Part shown: piece after piece, positions 22,584-31,980 of the stretch
Numbering within the stretch: position 1 is the first letter of the stretch
Layout: every line of letters begins with the position of its first letter
DNA from: Chloracidobacterium sp. UBA3360
Lineage (GTDB): Bacteria; Acidobacteriota; Blastocatellia; Pyrinomonadales; Pyrinomonadaceae
Direction: 5' to 3'
DNA: 42,624 bases
Assembly (NCBI GenBank): GCA_002360555.1
Contig: DEQS01000081.1
Coordinates: 1 to 42,624 of the forward strand
Translations under genes and position numbers: made by a program
Notes under the pieces: model-generated
Told to the model about the DNA's origin: nothing
What the model saw: only the letters and a program-made list of their open reading frames with translations
Database searches by the model: none

Positions 22584-25013
22584 ATGAAAAGATCTATTTC
22601 GACCACATTTTTGTCGTTACTGTTATTGTGCTCGGTCACGTGGGCGGCGCTGCCGCAGGTCGGCTATGCGCAAACCGGCACCCAAACCGCAGCGGCGGCC
22701 GCTTATTCCAAACAGCTTCAAACGATCGAGGAAAAGGTTGAGGCACGACGCAAAGAGCTCGGCATTCCAGGCATATCGCTCGTCATTGTCAAAGACGATC
22801 AGATCATCTACATGAAGGGCCTCGGGTATAAAGACTATGAGAATAAGATCGCCGTCACGCCCGACACTCAGTTTGCGATCGGCTCGGCCACAAAAGCTTT
22901 TACCGCTCTGTCTGTCCTGATGGCGATGGATGAGGGCAAGCTCTCGCTCGAAGATTCGCCAAAAAAATACCTGCCGTATTTCAAAATGTACGACCCCGAG
23001 ACCGACAAAAATATCCAGATCCGCGATCTGCTGTGCCACGCCTCGGGCCTAAATCGCACCGATCTCGCGATGATCACCGGAAAGTTAAACCGAAAAGAGC
23101 TGATCCAGGTCGCCGCACAGGCAAAGCCGACCGCAAAACTCCGTGAAAAATGGCAGTATCAAAACTTGATGTTCACCGCCGCTGGTGAGATCGCGTCGAT
23201 CGTTGAAAACAAACCGTACAATAAGCTGATCCCCGAACGTATTTTCGCACCTCTCGGGATGACGAACAGCAATCTGTCGATGAAACAGATGGAAAAGGCC
23301 AAAGATTTTTCCTTTGGCTACGATTACAATTTCGACACCAAAGCAACGACAAAACGTCCGTTTCGCGACATCGATGAGATAGCCCCGGCGGGCTCGATAA
23401 ACTCAAGCGCACGCGACATGGCCGAGTGGCTGCGGTTCGTGTTGAACGGCGGCACGGTCAATGGCAAACGCCTCGTCAGTGAAAAAGGCTACGCTGAATG
23501 GGTCAAACCGCAAATGAAGATCGCCGGCACGATGGACTATGGTTTTGGCTGGTTTCTGCAGCAGTGGAACGGCCTAAAGGTCGTCCAGCACGGCGGCAAT
23601 ATCGACGGTTTTAACTCGCTGGTCGCTATGATCCCCGAGAAAAAGCTCGGCTTTGTCCTACTGACAAATGTCTCAGGCTCGTCAATGGGCAGCGATATCA
23701 TGCCCGTCATTTTTTCAAATCTCACCGAGCAACCAAAAAACGAGGCCGTCAAACTGCCGCTCAAAACGATGCAGTTCATGGCCGGCAAATACGGTACGCC
23801 AGATCGAAATATCGAGATCAAGATCGAGGGCGAAGATATGTTTATCGTCGTGCCCGGCCAGCCGCCGTACAAGCTGATCCGCACCGCTCCGCGTACTTTC
23901 AGGGCCGAGGGCCTGCCCGACGGTTTTGGCGCAAAATTCTCGCCCGAAACCGGCGACGCGACCGAGCTTGAGATGATCCAGCCGCAGGGCAATCATAAAT
24001 TGCCCCGTCTCAAAGCCGATGGCACCGCCGCACCCAAGACCGAACCCAAAGCGGATGCAGCGGCCGCAAAAGAGCTGGTCGGCACCTACGTCACAGAGAT
24101 GGGCAACATTGAGATCAAAGAAGCCGACGGCAAGGTAACCCTCAACATTCCCGGCCAACAGCCATACACATTGGTACAAAAACCGGACGGTACATTTTCA
24201 ATGAACCCGCTCCCGGCCGATCAGTTTTCGCTCAAGGCAAAACGCGATGCCGCCGGCAAGATAACCGCCGTCGTCGTCACACAACCGGCCGGCGTATTTG
24301 AATTTAAGGCGACAACCGCCAGCGACAAACCAAAGATCACCGCCGACGAGCTGCAGCAAAAAGCGCTCGCCGCCGCCGGAGGCGAGGCAAACTGGCGCAA
24401 GATCACATCACGAGTAACCGAATTTAATATGGACTTTGAAAATCAGGGCGTTCAGGCAAACGGCAAGCAGTACCAAATGGCTCCGAACAAATCTGCCGCC
24501 GAAACGACATTCACTGCGCTCGGCAAAAAGATCGCCTCCGAATGGGAATTTTTTGACGGCAACGGCGGACAGGATGTCGTCTCGTTCGCTCCGGGCACGG
24601 TCTATGCCGGCAAACAGCTCGACGACATCCGTCTCGCCAATGATTTTTACTCGCTGTTAAATTGGAAAACGAATTATAAGACGATTGAGATAACCGCCGT
24701 CAAAAAAGTGGCCGGCGAAGACGCCTACGCCGTCACGTTCACCCCCGAAAAAGGCACCGCGTTTACCGAATACTACTCGACCACCACATTTCTGCTGCTC
24801 AAACGCGAGGGCGTCATCACCTCCAGCACCAGCGAGCAGCGGATACCATACTCGGTCGAATACTCCGATTACCGCGACGTCGACGGCATCAAAATGCCAT
24901 TCAAAACCGTCAACAACAACATCGGCAACGGCAACATCGTCACCACGATCAAAACAGTCAAGCACAACGTCAAAATTGACGATAATACCTTTGCCCCAAG
25001 AAAATTGAAGTAA
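22584..25013 (+). CDS. Secreted class C beta-lactamase-like serine hydrolase with C-terminal repeats
   Basis: An 809-residue exported protein with a signal peptide of about 29 residues. The catalytic domain (about 40-385) has the class C / DD-peptidase triad of motifs: S101-A-T-K104, Y192-Q-N194 and H336-G-G in place of KTG. Two similar beta modules follow (around 390-480 and 490-580, each containing a PGQxPYxL segment; DUF3471 type). A last domain of about 215 residues starts near KPKITADELQQKALAAAGGE and resembles periplasmic substrate-binding folds that include an outer-membrane lipoprotein-like layout. Such proteins are often esterases or peptidases rather than antibiotic-resistance enzymes. 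GGAG lies 7 bases before the ATG. A strong terminator follows at 25058-25086. Confidence 0.88.
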   Translation: MKRSISTTFLSLLLLCSVTWAALPQVGYAQTGTQTAAAAAYSKQLQTIEEKVEARRKELGIPGISLVIVKDDQIIYMKGLGYKDYENKIAVTPDTQFAIGSATKAFTALSVLMAMDEGKLSLEDSPKKYLPYFKMYDPETDKNIQIRDLLCHASGLNRTDLAMITGKLNRKELIQVAAQAKPTAKLREKWQYQNLMFTAAGEIASIVENKPYNKLIPERIFAPLGMTNSNLSMKQMEKAKDFSFGYDYNFDTKATTKRPFRDIDEIAPAGSINSSARDMAEWLRFVLNGGTVNGKRLVSEKGYAEWVKPQMKIAGTMDYGFGWFLQQWNGLKVVQHGGNIDGFNSLVAMIPEKKLGFVLLTNVSGSSMGSDIMPVIFSNLTEQPKNEAVKLPLKTMQFMAGKYGTPDRNIEIKIEGEDMFIVVPGQPPYKLIRTAPRTFRAEGLPDGFGAKFSPETGDATELEMIQPQGNHKLPRLKADGTAAPKTEPKADAAAAKELVGTYVTEMGNIEIKEADGKVTLNIPGQQPYTLVQKPDGTFSMNPLPADQFSLKAKRDAAGKITAVVVTQPAGVFEFKATTASDKPKITADELQQKALAAAGGEANWRKITSRVTEFNMDFENQGVQANGKQYQMAPNKSAAETTFTALGKKIASEWEFFDGNGGQDVVSFAPGTVYAGKQLDDIRLANDFYSLLNWKTNYKTIEITAVKKVAGEDAYAVTFTPEKGTAFTEYYSTTTFLLLKREGVITSSTSEQRIPYSVEYSDYRDVDGIKMPFKTVNNNIGNGNIVTTIKTVKHNVKIDDNTFAPRKLK

Positions 25014-25057
25014 GGCGATCGGAGTTACGCCTTTAGGCGTGTTGGATAGGGTATGAG

Positions 25058-25086
25058 CCACCTGCGTAAGCGGGTGGTTTTCTTTT
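25058..25086 (+). terminator. Rho-independent terminator, possibly part of a dispersed repeat
   Basis: CCACCTGC (25058-25065) and GCGGGTGG (25070-25077) form an 8-bp stem (one G-T pair) with loop GTAA, followed by TTTTCTTTT. A second hairpin, ACGCC-TTTA-GGCGT, precedes it at 25026-25040. The two-hairpin layout may mark a REP-like element that now serves as terminator. Confidence 0.8.
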
Positions 25087-26998
25087 ATGGAAGTTCCCCA
25101 AAACGTCCTAATAGGCAGGACTCAAGATATTCCAATCGTTCTGGTACGATACCTCGCAGGATAGAGTAATGTCGAAAGGCTCCTTCCTTATTACCCATCC
25201 GAATATACAACCATGCAATACTGAAATTTGGCCGTGCTTCGCCCGATGCTAATTCAAAAGCTGCTTGATATTCCCGAATAGCCCCGCCTCGATCACCTTT
25301 TTTAAGTAATAGGTCCCCGAGCAACAAGTGTAGGTCGCTCGAAGTTGGTTTTATCTGTATAGATTTTTCTGCCGCCGTAACGGCTTCGTCGATCTTTCCC
25401 AACTTTGCAAGTATATTCGACATGGTCATGTATAAAACATGATGTTGATTGAGCTCGACTGCTTTACGTATAGCGACCAAAGCCTTTTCGTATTGATGAT
25501 TACCTTGATAAAACACCGCTAGCCCGTTGTAACTTAGATAAGTTGGGGCTAATCTGACGATTTCGAGAAAGTGCTCTTCGGTCTCTTTCACCATACCTTT
25601 GAACGAGTAGGCTCTCATGAGGAGACTCCTGGATTTAACATCGTTCGGGTTATTTTTGACCGCAAGCTTTAGATCCTCAAAACGGTCAAGCAGATCTCGG
25701 CGTTCTTTCGGGTCAAGGTTGATCTTGATATTTGGAGGTAAAGGGGAAATCTGATTCGCCTGTTCCATCAGAGCGGCGCCTTCGTCAAACCGGTTTGCTC
25801 CAGTGTACGCGAATGCCAGTGGTCGCATGATATCCGGCCAGTTTGGTTGTACTGAATTCGCCCACTCCAAAGGCACGATCGCTTCGACATAGAAACCATT
25901 TTCCGTCAGAATAGCTCCATATTTAAGAGCTAGAGGCACCGTGCGTGGCAACAACCGATATGCGTTTCTCAGACTGTCAAGCATTGCGGTTCGATCCCCC
26001 GTAATCTCATACATTTGGCTCAGGCCTATATAGGCTTCGCCGCAATTTGGGTCTAATGCCGTGGCTTTAGAATATGCATCTATCGCTTCGTCAATAAAGC
26101 CACTAATCTCGTATTTTTGACCTAATCTTAAATGAGCATCAACCAATTTAGGTTCGAGTTCAGCAAATCTTTTCGCAGCAGTTATTGAGTCAGAAAGGCG
26201 GCCTAGATAATCATAGACATCTGCTAGCCGCAAATATACCACCGAAACCGAAGGCCATTTTTGGGCGATCTTTTCATAAACATCGGCGGCCAGCTCGTAA
26301 TTTCCTGCAACAAAGTACGTATCACCAAGCGTCCCCATATAAACTAGGTCCGCTTGTGAACGTGCGTCCGCCTCCATCAGCAACTGTAATGCCTCACTCG
26401 CGCGGTTATCCCCTAAATAGAGCTCTGCAAGCTGTGCTCGAAATCTCGGCCGAGCCGGGGCGAGTTTGATCGCCTCTCGACATTCATCAATGGCGTCAAA
26501 TCGTTTGTCGACAGCTGTCAACGCACTGCACAAACCCGAGTGAGCATCAGCATTTTGCGGGTTTATCGATACGGCCTTTTGAAAAGCTGAGAGAGCCTCG
26601 TCGCGCTGCCGCAACGCTCCAAACGTTACGCCAAGCAACATTTGTATCTCAAATCTTTTCGGAGCTAATTTTTCTGCTTCTCTTAAAAACGGCACGGCAT
26701 CTTGAGGTTTGCCCGCTCGAAAAAAATCCAGAGCTTTTTCGAATAGTTCACGAGGTCGAGTTTCCTCGATCGCCGCCTTATCGGTTACTTCTAAGGGTTG
26801 GGTTGCGGGCCAACTTGGGCCTAACTGGCTTTTTTGGGGGGCCGGTTTTTGCTTGATACGTTTGGCTGTTGGTTTTGCTGGAGTAGCACTAGGTTTGGCG
26901 ATCTGTAATACTGGCGGCACACCCGTTTGGTCTGATTGCGCTGTGACAATTCCGACCCCGATAAAGGCGTTAATGAGTAATATGATCGTTCCCTGCAT
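25085..26998 (-). CDS. Secreted TPR-repeat protein
   Basis: A 637-residue protein with an N-terminal signal peptide (MQGTIILLINAFIGVGIVTA), a Pro/Lys-rich linker (about 30-70), then an almost continuous array of tetratricopeptide repeats from about residue 85 to the end. Typical units are AVPFLREAEKLAPKRFEIQ, ALSAFQKAVSINPQNADAHS and AIDAYSKATALDPNCGEAY. No enzymatic domain is visible, so it is probably a periplasmic scaffold or assembly factor. The start lies 4 bases after the stop of another secreted TPR gene, so both form an operon. Composition is less G/C-rich than the surrounding genes. Confidence 0.88.
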   Translation of the reverse strand: MQGTIILLINAFIGVGIVTAQSDQTGVPPVLQIAKPSATPAKPTAKRIKQKPAPQKSQLGPSWPATQPLEVTDKAAIEETRPRELFEKALDFFRAGKPQDAVPFLREAEKLAPKRFEIQMLLGVTFGALRQRDEALSAFQKAVSINPQNADAHSGLCSALTAVDKRFDAIDECREAIKLAPARPRFRAQLAELYLGDNRASEALQLLMEADARSQADLVYMGTLGDTYFVAGNYELAADVYEKIAQKWPSVSVVYLRLADVYDYLGRLSDSITAAKRFAELEPKLVDAHLRLGQKYEISGFIDEAIDAYSKATALDPNCGEAYIGLSQMYEITGDRTAMLDSLRNAYRLLPRTVPLALKYGAILTENGFYVEAIVPLEWANSVQPNWPDIMRPLAFAYTGANRFDEGAALMEQANQISPLPPNIKINLDPKERRDLLDRFEDLKLAVKNNPNDVKSRSLLMRAYSFKGMVKETEEHFLEIVRLAPTYLSYNGLAVFYQGNHQYEKALVAIRKAVELNQHHVLYMTMSNILAKLGKIDEAVTAAEKSIQIKPTSSDLHLLLGDLLLKKGDRGGAIREYQAAFELASGEARPNFSIAWLYIRMGNKEGAFRHYSILRGIVPERLEYLESCLLGRFGELP

Positions 26999-27002
26999 TG
27001 CT

Positions 27003-27509
27003 TTAACTCGCCTTTTTCATGTCTTTGATCGCTGCCTTAAATTTTTCGCTCTTTGCAAATTTCGAAAATGAGCTGTCCGTCATCGGATCGGGAAAGGCTT
27101 CGCCCTCGATCATATTATCCTTGTATTTAAACGCTGATCGCAGATATTTGATGGCGTTGTCTTCGTCTGATAGCTCACCGTAGCCGCACGCCATGTTGTA
27201 GTAAAAGAGCGGATACGTCGGTTCTACTTTGATACCGTATTCAAAGACCGCCATTGAGTTTTTTATGTCGCCCGTGATCCCGTACGATATTCCGAGATTA
27301 TCGACCAGCACTATCCAAAATTTCTTTTCTAATTTGCGATCTTGTTTTTCCAGATCGAGAGCTTTTTGATAAGGCGGTATCGCCTTTTTAAAATCACCAT
27401 TTAAATACGCCTGGCTGCCTTCTTCGAGATAGTCCATTGAGGTTTTCTGTGCCGCCGCCGGTACCGCAAATATAAAAGCACACACAATCATCAGGAGTAG
27501 GTTTTTCAT
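27003..27509 (-). CDS. Small secreted TPR protein
   Basis: A 168-residue protein with a signal peptide ending in VPAAAQ and three TPR-like units. These are YLEEGSQAYLNGDFKKAIPP, VDNLGISYGITGDIKNSMAVF and FYYNMACGYGELSDEDNAIK. The C-terminal tail (FPDPMTDSSFSKFAKSEKFK) resembles the capping segment seen after TPRs in other small exported proteins. It is the first gene of a two-gene operon with the larger TPR protein, and the two probably work in the same periplasmic complex. No partner outside the pair can be named. Confidence 0.85.
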   Translation of the reverse strand: MKNLLLMIVCAFIFAVPAAAQKTSMDYLEEGSQAYLNGDFKKAIPPYQKALDLEKQDRKLEKKFWIVLVDNLGISYGITGDIKNSMAVFEYGIKVEPTYPLFYYNMACGYGELSDEDNAIKYLRSAFKYKDNMIEGEAFPDPMTDSSFSKFAKSEKFKAAIKDMKKAS

Positions 27510-27554
27510 AATTTTGATCCGATAGAAAGAATGCTTCTTTTATAGCATCGAAAC

Positions 27555-27687
27555 TCAGGCATCACAAGAAAAATGTTCGGCTTCTACTTGCTGCTTCTTC
27601 GACCGGATTTGCGGATGTTTGGTGGAGCGGGATGAGTCCTTTGGGCCATCTGCGCTAGGAACGTATCCCGACACACCCGGCTTTAGC
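27555..27687. repeat. Possible dispersed repeat abutting the ttcA stop codon
   Basis: The gap between ttcA and the small TPR gene contains no gene I would accept. An open frame runs through it into the 3' end of ttcA, but its Pro/Ser/Lys-rich product has no gene-like features. The sequence from about 27620 to 27690 ends exactly at the ttcA stop, similar to how the REP-like unit meets rluD. This is a weak call that needs comparison with the rest of the genome. Confidence 0.3.
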
Positions 27688-28587
27688 TTATTGGACCAGT
27701 TCGGCGGCGGCGGTTCGGATGGTGGGGTTTTGGGTGGCAAATGCTGATTCGCTGTGGTCGAAAACTTCGTCGAGTTCTTTTTCGACCGAGCCGTGGCCGG
27801 CGGGGATGGCTTTGATCATCGGCTCGAAATTGCGAAAATCGTACAGCTCATTATCGAGCAGATGCGACCCTGTGACGTTGGTCAGGGCGGTCATCATCGT
27901 CTGACGGATAAAAGGCGTTTCTTTTTCGAGCTCGTTGATCAGCCGCTTGATACGGGCACGTTTGAGGTTTGGCTGCGCTCCGCAGAGATTGCAGGGGATG
28001 ATCGGAAATTGCTGCTCCGCGCTGTATTTTGCGATCTCGGCTTCCTGACAATACGCGAGCGGGCGGATGATGGTGTTTCGTCCGTCATCGCTGCGCAGGA
28101 TCGGCGGCATCGCTTTGAGCTGGCCGACGTAAAATAGGTTCATCAAAAATGTCGCGATGATATCGTCGCCGTGATGGCCAAGCGCGATCTTAGTGCATTT
28201 TTCCTCAACCGCGACGTTGTACAAAATACCCCTTCGCAGACGGCTGCACAGTGAGCAATAAGTTTTCCCTTCGGGAATATGCGCCGTCACGATCGAATAG
28301 GTGTCTTCCTCGACGATTCGGTAGGGCACATTACGCTCGGTCAGGTAATTGGGCAGCACTTCCTCAGGAAAATCAGGCTGTTTTTGGTCGAGATTTACCG
28401 CCAGGATCTCAAACTTTACCGGCGCCCGCCGCTGCACATCGAGCAACAGATCGAGCAGCGTATAGCTGTCTTTGCCGCCCGACAGACACACCATTACCTT
28501 GTCGCCGTCTTCGATCATCGAAAAATCTTCGATAGCGCGGCCCATCTTTTTGAGCAGTTTGCCTTTGGTTTTTGTCTCAGTCTGCAA
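27688..28587 (-). CDS. ttcA: tRNA 2-thiocytidine(32) synthetase TtcA
   Basis: TtcA thiolates cytidine 32 of certain tRNAs in an ATP- and Fe-S-dependent reaction. The 299-residue protein has the PP-loop SGGKDS at 36-41. The cluster-binding cysteines are C111 and C114 (YCSLCSRLRRG) and C202 (CNLCGAQPNLKR), all typical of TtcA and distinguishing it from TilS. The ALGHHGDDIIATFLMNLFY helix is also characteristic. The C-terminal 40 residues vary in the family. Sulfur probably comes from the cysteine desulfurase at 15919-17064. It starts at 28585-28587 and is divergent from the M1 peptidase gene. Confidence 0.95.
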   Translation of the reverse strand: MQTETKTKGKLLKKMGRAIEDFSMIEDGDKVMVCLSGGKDSYTLLDLLLDVQRRAPVKFEILAVNLDQKQPDFPEEVLPNYLTERNVPYRIVEEDTYSIVTAHIPEGKTYCSLCSRLRRGILYNVAVEEKCTKIALGHHGDDIIATFLMNLFYVGQLKAMPPILRSDDGRNTIIRPLAYCQEAEIAKYSAEQQFPIIPCNLCGAQPNLKRARIKRLINELEKETPFIRQTMMTALTNVTGSHLLDNELYDFRNFEPMIKAIPAGHGSVEKELDEVFDHSESAFATQNPTIRTAAAELVQ

Positions 28588-28659
28588 AAATTTACCTCAC
28601 CCGCGGGAAAACTATTGATTTTGACACGATGATACCTAAATAACAACCCCTAAACCGGC

Positions 28660-28688
28660 TTGACCTATCTAAGCGTTTCGCGAATAAT
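28660..28688 (+). promoter_or_regulatory. Putative promoter of the M1-type peptidase gene
   Basis: TTGACC (28660-28665) and AATAAT (28683-28688) are separated by 17 bases, each one base from the sigma-70 consensus. The start of transcription would be near 28695, giving a leader of about 47 bases with a GGAG before the ATG. Confidence 0.6.
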
Positions 28689-28741
28689 GTCTTGTATTCT
28701 CGGCATTGCCACATATCTCAACAACCAAAAGGAGCCTCTCT

Positions 28742-31243
28742 ATGAAAAAGATCGCCGGATTTTCCATTTTTCTTTTTGTCGCCATTTGTTCATCGCTTGT
28801 TGTATTTGGGCAAGACGACAAAAAGGTTTTGGGCGAGGTAACGGTTGTTGCCAATGACGCGACATATATAAATCTGCGGGGGCTTTCTAGCTCTGCCGGA
28901 GCTTTTACCGGTGACTATGCGACGGTCGCGAACGTGGTCCTCACCAAGGACGCCGCGACCTTCACCCTAAAAAGCGGCGAGATCTATTTCCTTACATCAG
29001 CCAGTGGCAAAACCGTGGGCGCTATATTTATGGGCAGCGGCGACGTTTCGCTAATACCGCCGGTTCCAAGCGAAAAGAAACATATAGCGATCTTTACCGA
29101 CTCTCCGGAGTTAAATGACACTTTTGACACGCTGACGATGTTCTTTACCGATACGACTTTAGACCTCATCAAAGCCGCTCCCGGCGTTCAGATGGGAAAG
29201 GGCGGCCCTCAAGCGAAAAAGGCCCAGACCATCTATATCGAGCGTGAGGGTATGCTGCGCGGCCGGTTTCGCTACAATATGTCGGCCCGCATATTGGCGG
29301 ATATCTATGCTCCGCAACGCCCAGGCATGTTTGCGACATTTATAGACGGTGGTAAATTTGGGCGCTTGTTTTACGCCATCGACCCACTCGGACAAGCCAG
29401 CGTCTATCCCGAGCAGGTTCAACTTCTGAGCCTTTCGGATACAACGGGCGGCATCTGGACAGCGTTTCACATGGCGAACGAATACAAGAAAGGAACCGCG
29501 ACAAGCTGGACCGACCGGCGCAGCTTTGACATCAAAAAACATACGATCGACGCCACTATTGAGGGCACCCGCCTGATCGTAAAAGATGAGGTAACGATCG
29601 AAATGCTCGAGGCTAATTCCCGCTTTTTACCTTTCGATCTGTTTCAAAATCTGAGGGTCAAATCGGTCAAGGACGAGGCGGGCAGCGCGGTTGTATTTAT
29701 CCAGGAAAATAAAGATGCAGACGCCGACCTCGGTGTGATATTGCCCGCCGCCCAGGAAAAGGGAAAAGTTTTTAAACTTACATTCGAATACGAGGGAACC
29801 GGAGCGATCTTGCAAGCTGGTCCGGGTAATTTTATTTTGGGGCCGCGTTCGACGTGGTATCCAAATAACCCGGCAACATCATTTGGTGACCGTGCCGCAT
29901 TTGACATCAACTTTCGATATCCCAAAAAGTGGGTGATGGTGGGCGTTGGATCGAAAATGGGCGACGATACCGTCGAGGGTGACAGTAAGCTATCAAAATG
30001 GTCGAGCGAAGGCGTCGAATTGGCGGTGGCGGGTTTTAACTACGGCGATTTCAAAATGTCGCAGACCAAGGATCCGACTACCGGGCTTAATTTAGAGGTC
30101 TTTAACAACAATCTTCTCCCCGATGAAATGCGAGATCTACAGGCACGGATCGACCAGGCCGAATCACAGGGAGCACGAACCGGCACAACCTTGCGCAGTC
30201 TCAGCACGGCATCAGGGGCTAAGGACATCCTCAACGAGGCTCTCAACGCAACGCGATTGTACAGTGCATATTTTGGTAAGGTCCCCTACAAGCGGATCGC
30301 CATGACACAACAGCCGGCGACTGGTTTTGGACAAGCCTGGCCGACGCTGGTCTTTATGCCGTATGCGTCATTCTTCACCGAAACCGACCGTGTGCAGATA
30401 TTTGGGATGCGCGGCGGGGTTGATGGTTTTTGGCGTGAAGTGGCTGCCCATGAGGTCGCTCATCAATGGTGGGGACACCTCGTCGGTTGGACCAGCTATC
30501 GTGATCAGTGGATGAGCGAGGGATTTGCCGAATTTTCGACATCGCTATACATATTATATGTAAAGCAAAACCCGGCAAAATTTACCGAGTTTTGGGAGGA
30601 TCAGAGAACCCGCATTATCCAAAGCTCACCGGCCACTAAGGGCCGAAAGCCCTACACCATCGGGCCGGTGTCTCAAGGCTACAGGCTTAGTAGCGCAAAG
30701 ACCGGTTCGGCATACCAGTCGCTCGCCTATCCCAAAGGGGCATATATTCTGCATATGATCAGAATGATGATGTTTGACCATCGCGGTGGAACCGGCGACG
30801 TGCGATTTCAAAAGATGATGCTCGATTTTATCAAGACCAACTATAATAAAGACATCTCGACCAACGATTTTAAGCTCGCCGTCGAGCGGCACATGCTGCC
30901 TGAAATGGATATCGATAATAACAAAAAGATGGACTGGTTCTTTGATCAGTGGGTCTACGGGGCGGATGTGCCGTCGTATAAACTGCAATACAGCGTAAAA
31001 TCCAACGGCGGTAAAAATGGATTGAGCGGAAAGATCACGCAATCAGGCGTGTCGGATAACTTTGCGATGCTCGTTCCGATCTATGTCGATTACGGAAAAG
31101 GCCCGCTGTTTTTAGGCACTGTCACGATGGTCGGCAACTCTTCTATCGATTTTAACGACATACCTCTACCTGCCCAGCCAACCAAGGTGACCCTAGCGGC
31201 GATCAATGATGTTTTGGCGGAAAAGATCGAGATCGTAAAGTAA
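28742..31243 (+). CDS. Secreted M1-family zinc metallopeptidase
   Basis: From the ATG at 28742 the product has 833 residues and starts with a signal peptide (MKKIAGFSIFLFVAICSSLVVFG). GGAG lies 7 bases upstream, so an ATG 12 codons earlier is rejected. The zinc site is H570-E-V-A-H574 with the third ligand E593 in MSEGFAEF, the HExxH-x18-E spacing of gluzincin family M1. The N-terminal 400 residues are beta-rich, as in aminopeptidase N-like proteins. The GxMEN exopeptidase motif is not obvious where expected; the segment before the zinc site reads TGFGQAWPTLVFMPYASF instead. It may therefore cleave differently from classical aminopeptidases. A good promoter lies at 28660-28688. Confidence 0.88.
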   Translation: MKKIAGFSIFLFVAICSSLVVFGQDDKKVLGEVTVVANDATYINLRGLSSSAGAFTGDYATVANVVLTKDAATFTLKSGEIYFLTSASGKTVGAIFMGSGDVSLIPPVPSEKKHIAIFTDSPELNDTFDTLTMFFTDTTLDLIKAAPGVQMGKGGPQAKKAQTIYIEREGMLRGRFRYNMSARILADIYAPQRPGMFATFIDGGKFGRLFYAIDPLGQASVYPEQVQLLSLSDTTGGIWTAFHMANEYKKGTATSWTDRRSFDIKKHTIDATIEGTRLIVKDEVTIEMLEANSRFLPFDLFQNLRVKSVKDEAGSAVVFIQENKDADADLGVILPAAQEKGKVFKLTFEYEGTGAILQAGPGNFILGPRSTWYPNNPATSFGDRAAFDINFRYPKKWVMVGVGSKMGDDTVEGDSKLSKWSSEGVELAVAGFNYGDFKMSQTKDPTTGLNLEVFNNNLLPDEMRDLQARIDQAESQGARTGTTLRSLSTASGAKDILNEALNATRLYSAYFGKVPYKRIAMTQQPATGFGQAWPTLVFMPYASFFTETDRVQIFGMRGGVDGFWREVAAHEVAHQWWGHLVGWTSYRDQWMSEGFAEFSTSLYILYVKQNPAKFTEFWEDQRTRIIQSSPATKGRKPYTIGPVSQGYRLSSAKTGSAYQSLAYPKGAYILHMIRMMMFDHRGGTGDVRFQKMMLDFIKTNYNKDISTNDFKLAVERHMLPEMDIDNNKKMDWFFDQWVYGADVPSYKLQYSVKSNGGKNGLSGKITQSGVSDNFAMLVPIYVDYGKGPLFLGTVTMVGNSSIDFNDIPLPAQPTKVTLAAINDVLAEKIEIVK

Positions 31244-31338
31244 TCGAAAAAAGAGGTAGCCAGCAACTATCGTTTCTATGTATTATTTAGTCTGAACAGC
31301 AAATTTTTTATTTTTGAATAGTCGAGGCACGAATTATT

Positions 31339-31959
31339 ATGATCAGAATGGGACGAGGTAACAGGCCGGAATCTAGTGACTTTCAGGAACCGAACCAAGC
31401 GGCACCGGCGAATTACACCAGCGAAACTGCGGGTGCACGTGCGATATCAGAGAGCGATTCGATGGCGCGCGATATCAAAGAAGGCCGGCTGAGCGGCTTT
31501 GTCGGCCACGGCACAACGCTGACCGGAGAGACTGAGTTTCATGCGATGCTCAGGGTTGATGGGCATCTGATCGGCACCGTTTCATCGGAATCGGGCACTT
31601 TGATCATCGGAACAAATGGTCAGGTTGACGCTAACATAATGGTCGCCGCCGCGATGGTAAATGGAACCGTCAACGGTGACATCTTCGCCACCGAAAAGCT
31701 CCACCTCGGCCGAACTGCCCGCGTGATGGGCAATATCCAGAGCCCGCGTCTGATCGTTGAGGAAGGAGCGATTCTTGAGGGTAGCTGCAATATGCTCAAG
31801 GCACGCGAAACTCAAGAAGAAGAGGCCGTAACTGCCGCCGCTCAATATGAGGTGCCGCAGCCAACATCCATCGCCATTGCTGATGACGCGCCGGATGATT
31901 CGAATGCTTATCTGACAGACGAGGATGACGACGAAGCGGCAGATGCTGCCGCTGTCTGA
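31339..31959 (+). CDS. Bactofilin family cytoskeletal protein
   Basis: Bactofilins polymerise without nucleotide into membrane-associated filaments used in shape control, stalk growth or polar localisation. The 206-residue protein has a disordered N-terminus and a bactofilin core from about residue 55 to 155. This is a right-handed beta-helix visible as repeating small-hydrophobic-Gly steps (GTTLTGETEFHAMLRVDGHL, GTLIIGTNGQVDANIMVAA, GTVNGDIFATEKLHLGRTA). The tail is acidic (TDEDDDEAADAAAV). No lysostaphin-like M23 gene, a common partner, is next to it. A hairpin terminator follows at 31981-32009. Confidence 0.92.
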   Translation: MIRMGRGNRPESSDFQEPNQAAPANYTSETAGARAISESDSMARDIKEGRLSGFVGHGTTLTGETEFHAMLRVDGHLIGTVSSESGTLIIGTNGQVDANIMVAAAMVNGTVNGDIFATEKLHLGRTARVMGNIQSPRLIVEEGAILEGSCNMLKARETQEEEAVTAAAQYEVPQPTSIAIADDAPDDSNAYLTDEDDDEAADAAAV

Positions 31960-31980
31960 TCTCAAACATTAATCAAATCT

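Noticed and set aside
27555..27740. 61-codon frame on the minus strand as a gene
   Set aside because: It overlaps the 3' end of ttcA by about 50 bases on the same strand, has no ribosome binding site and a low-complexity product.
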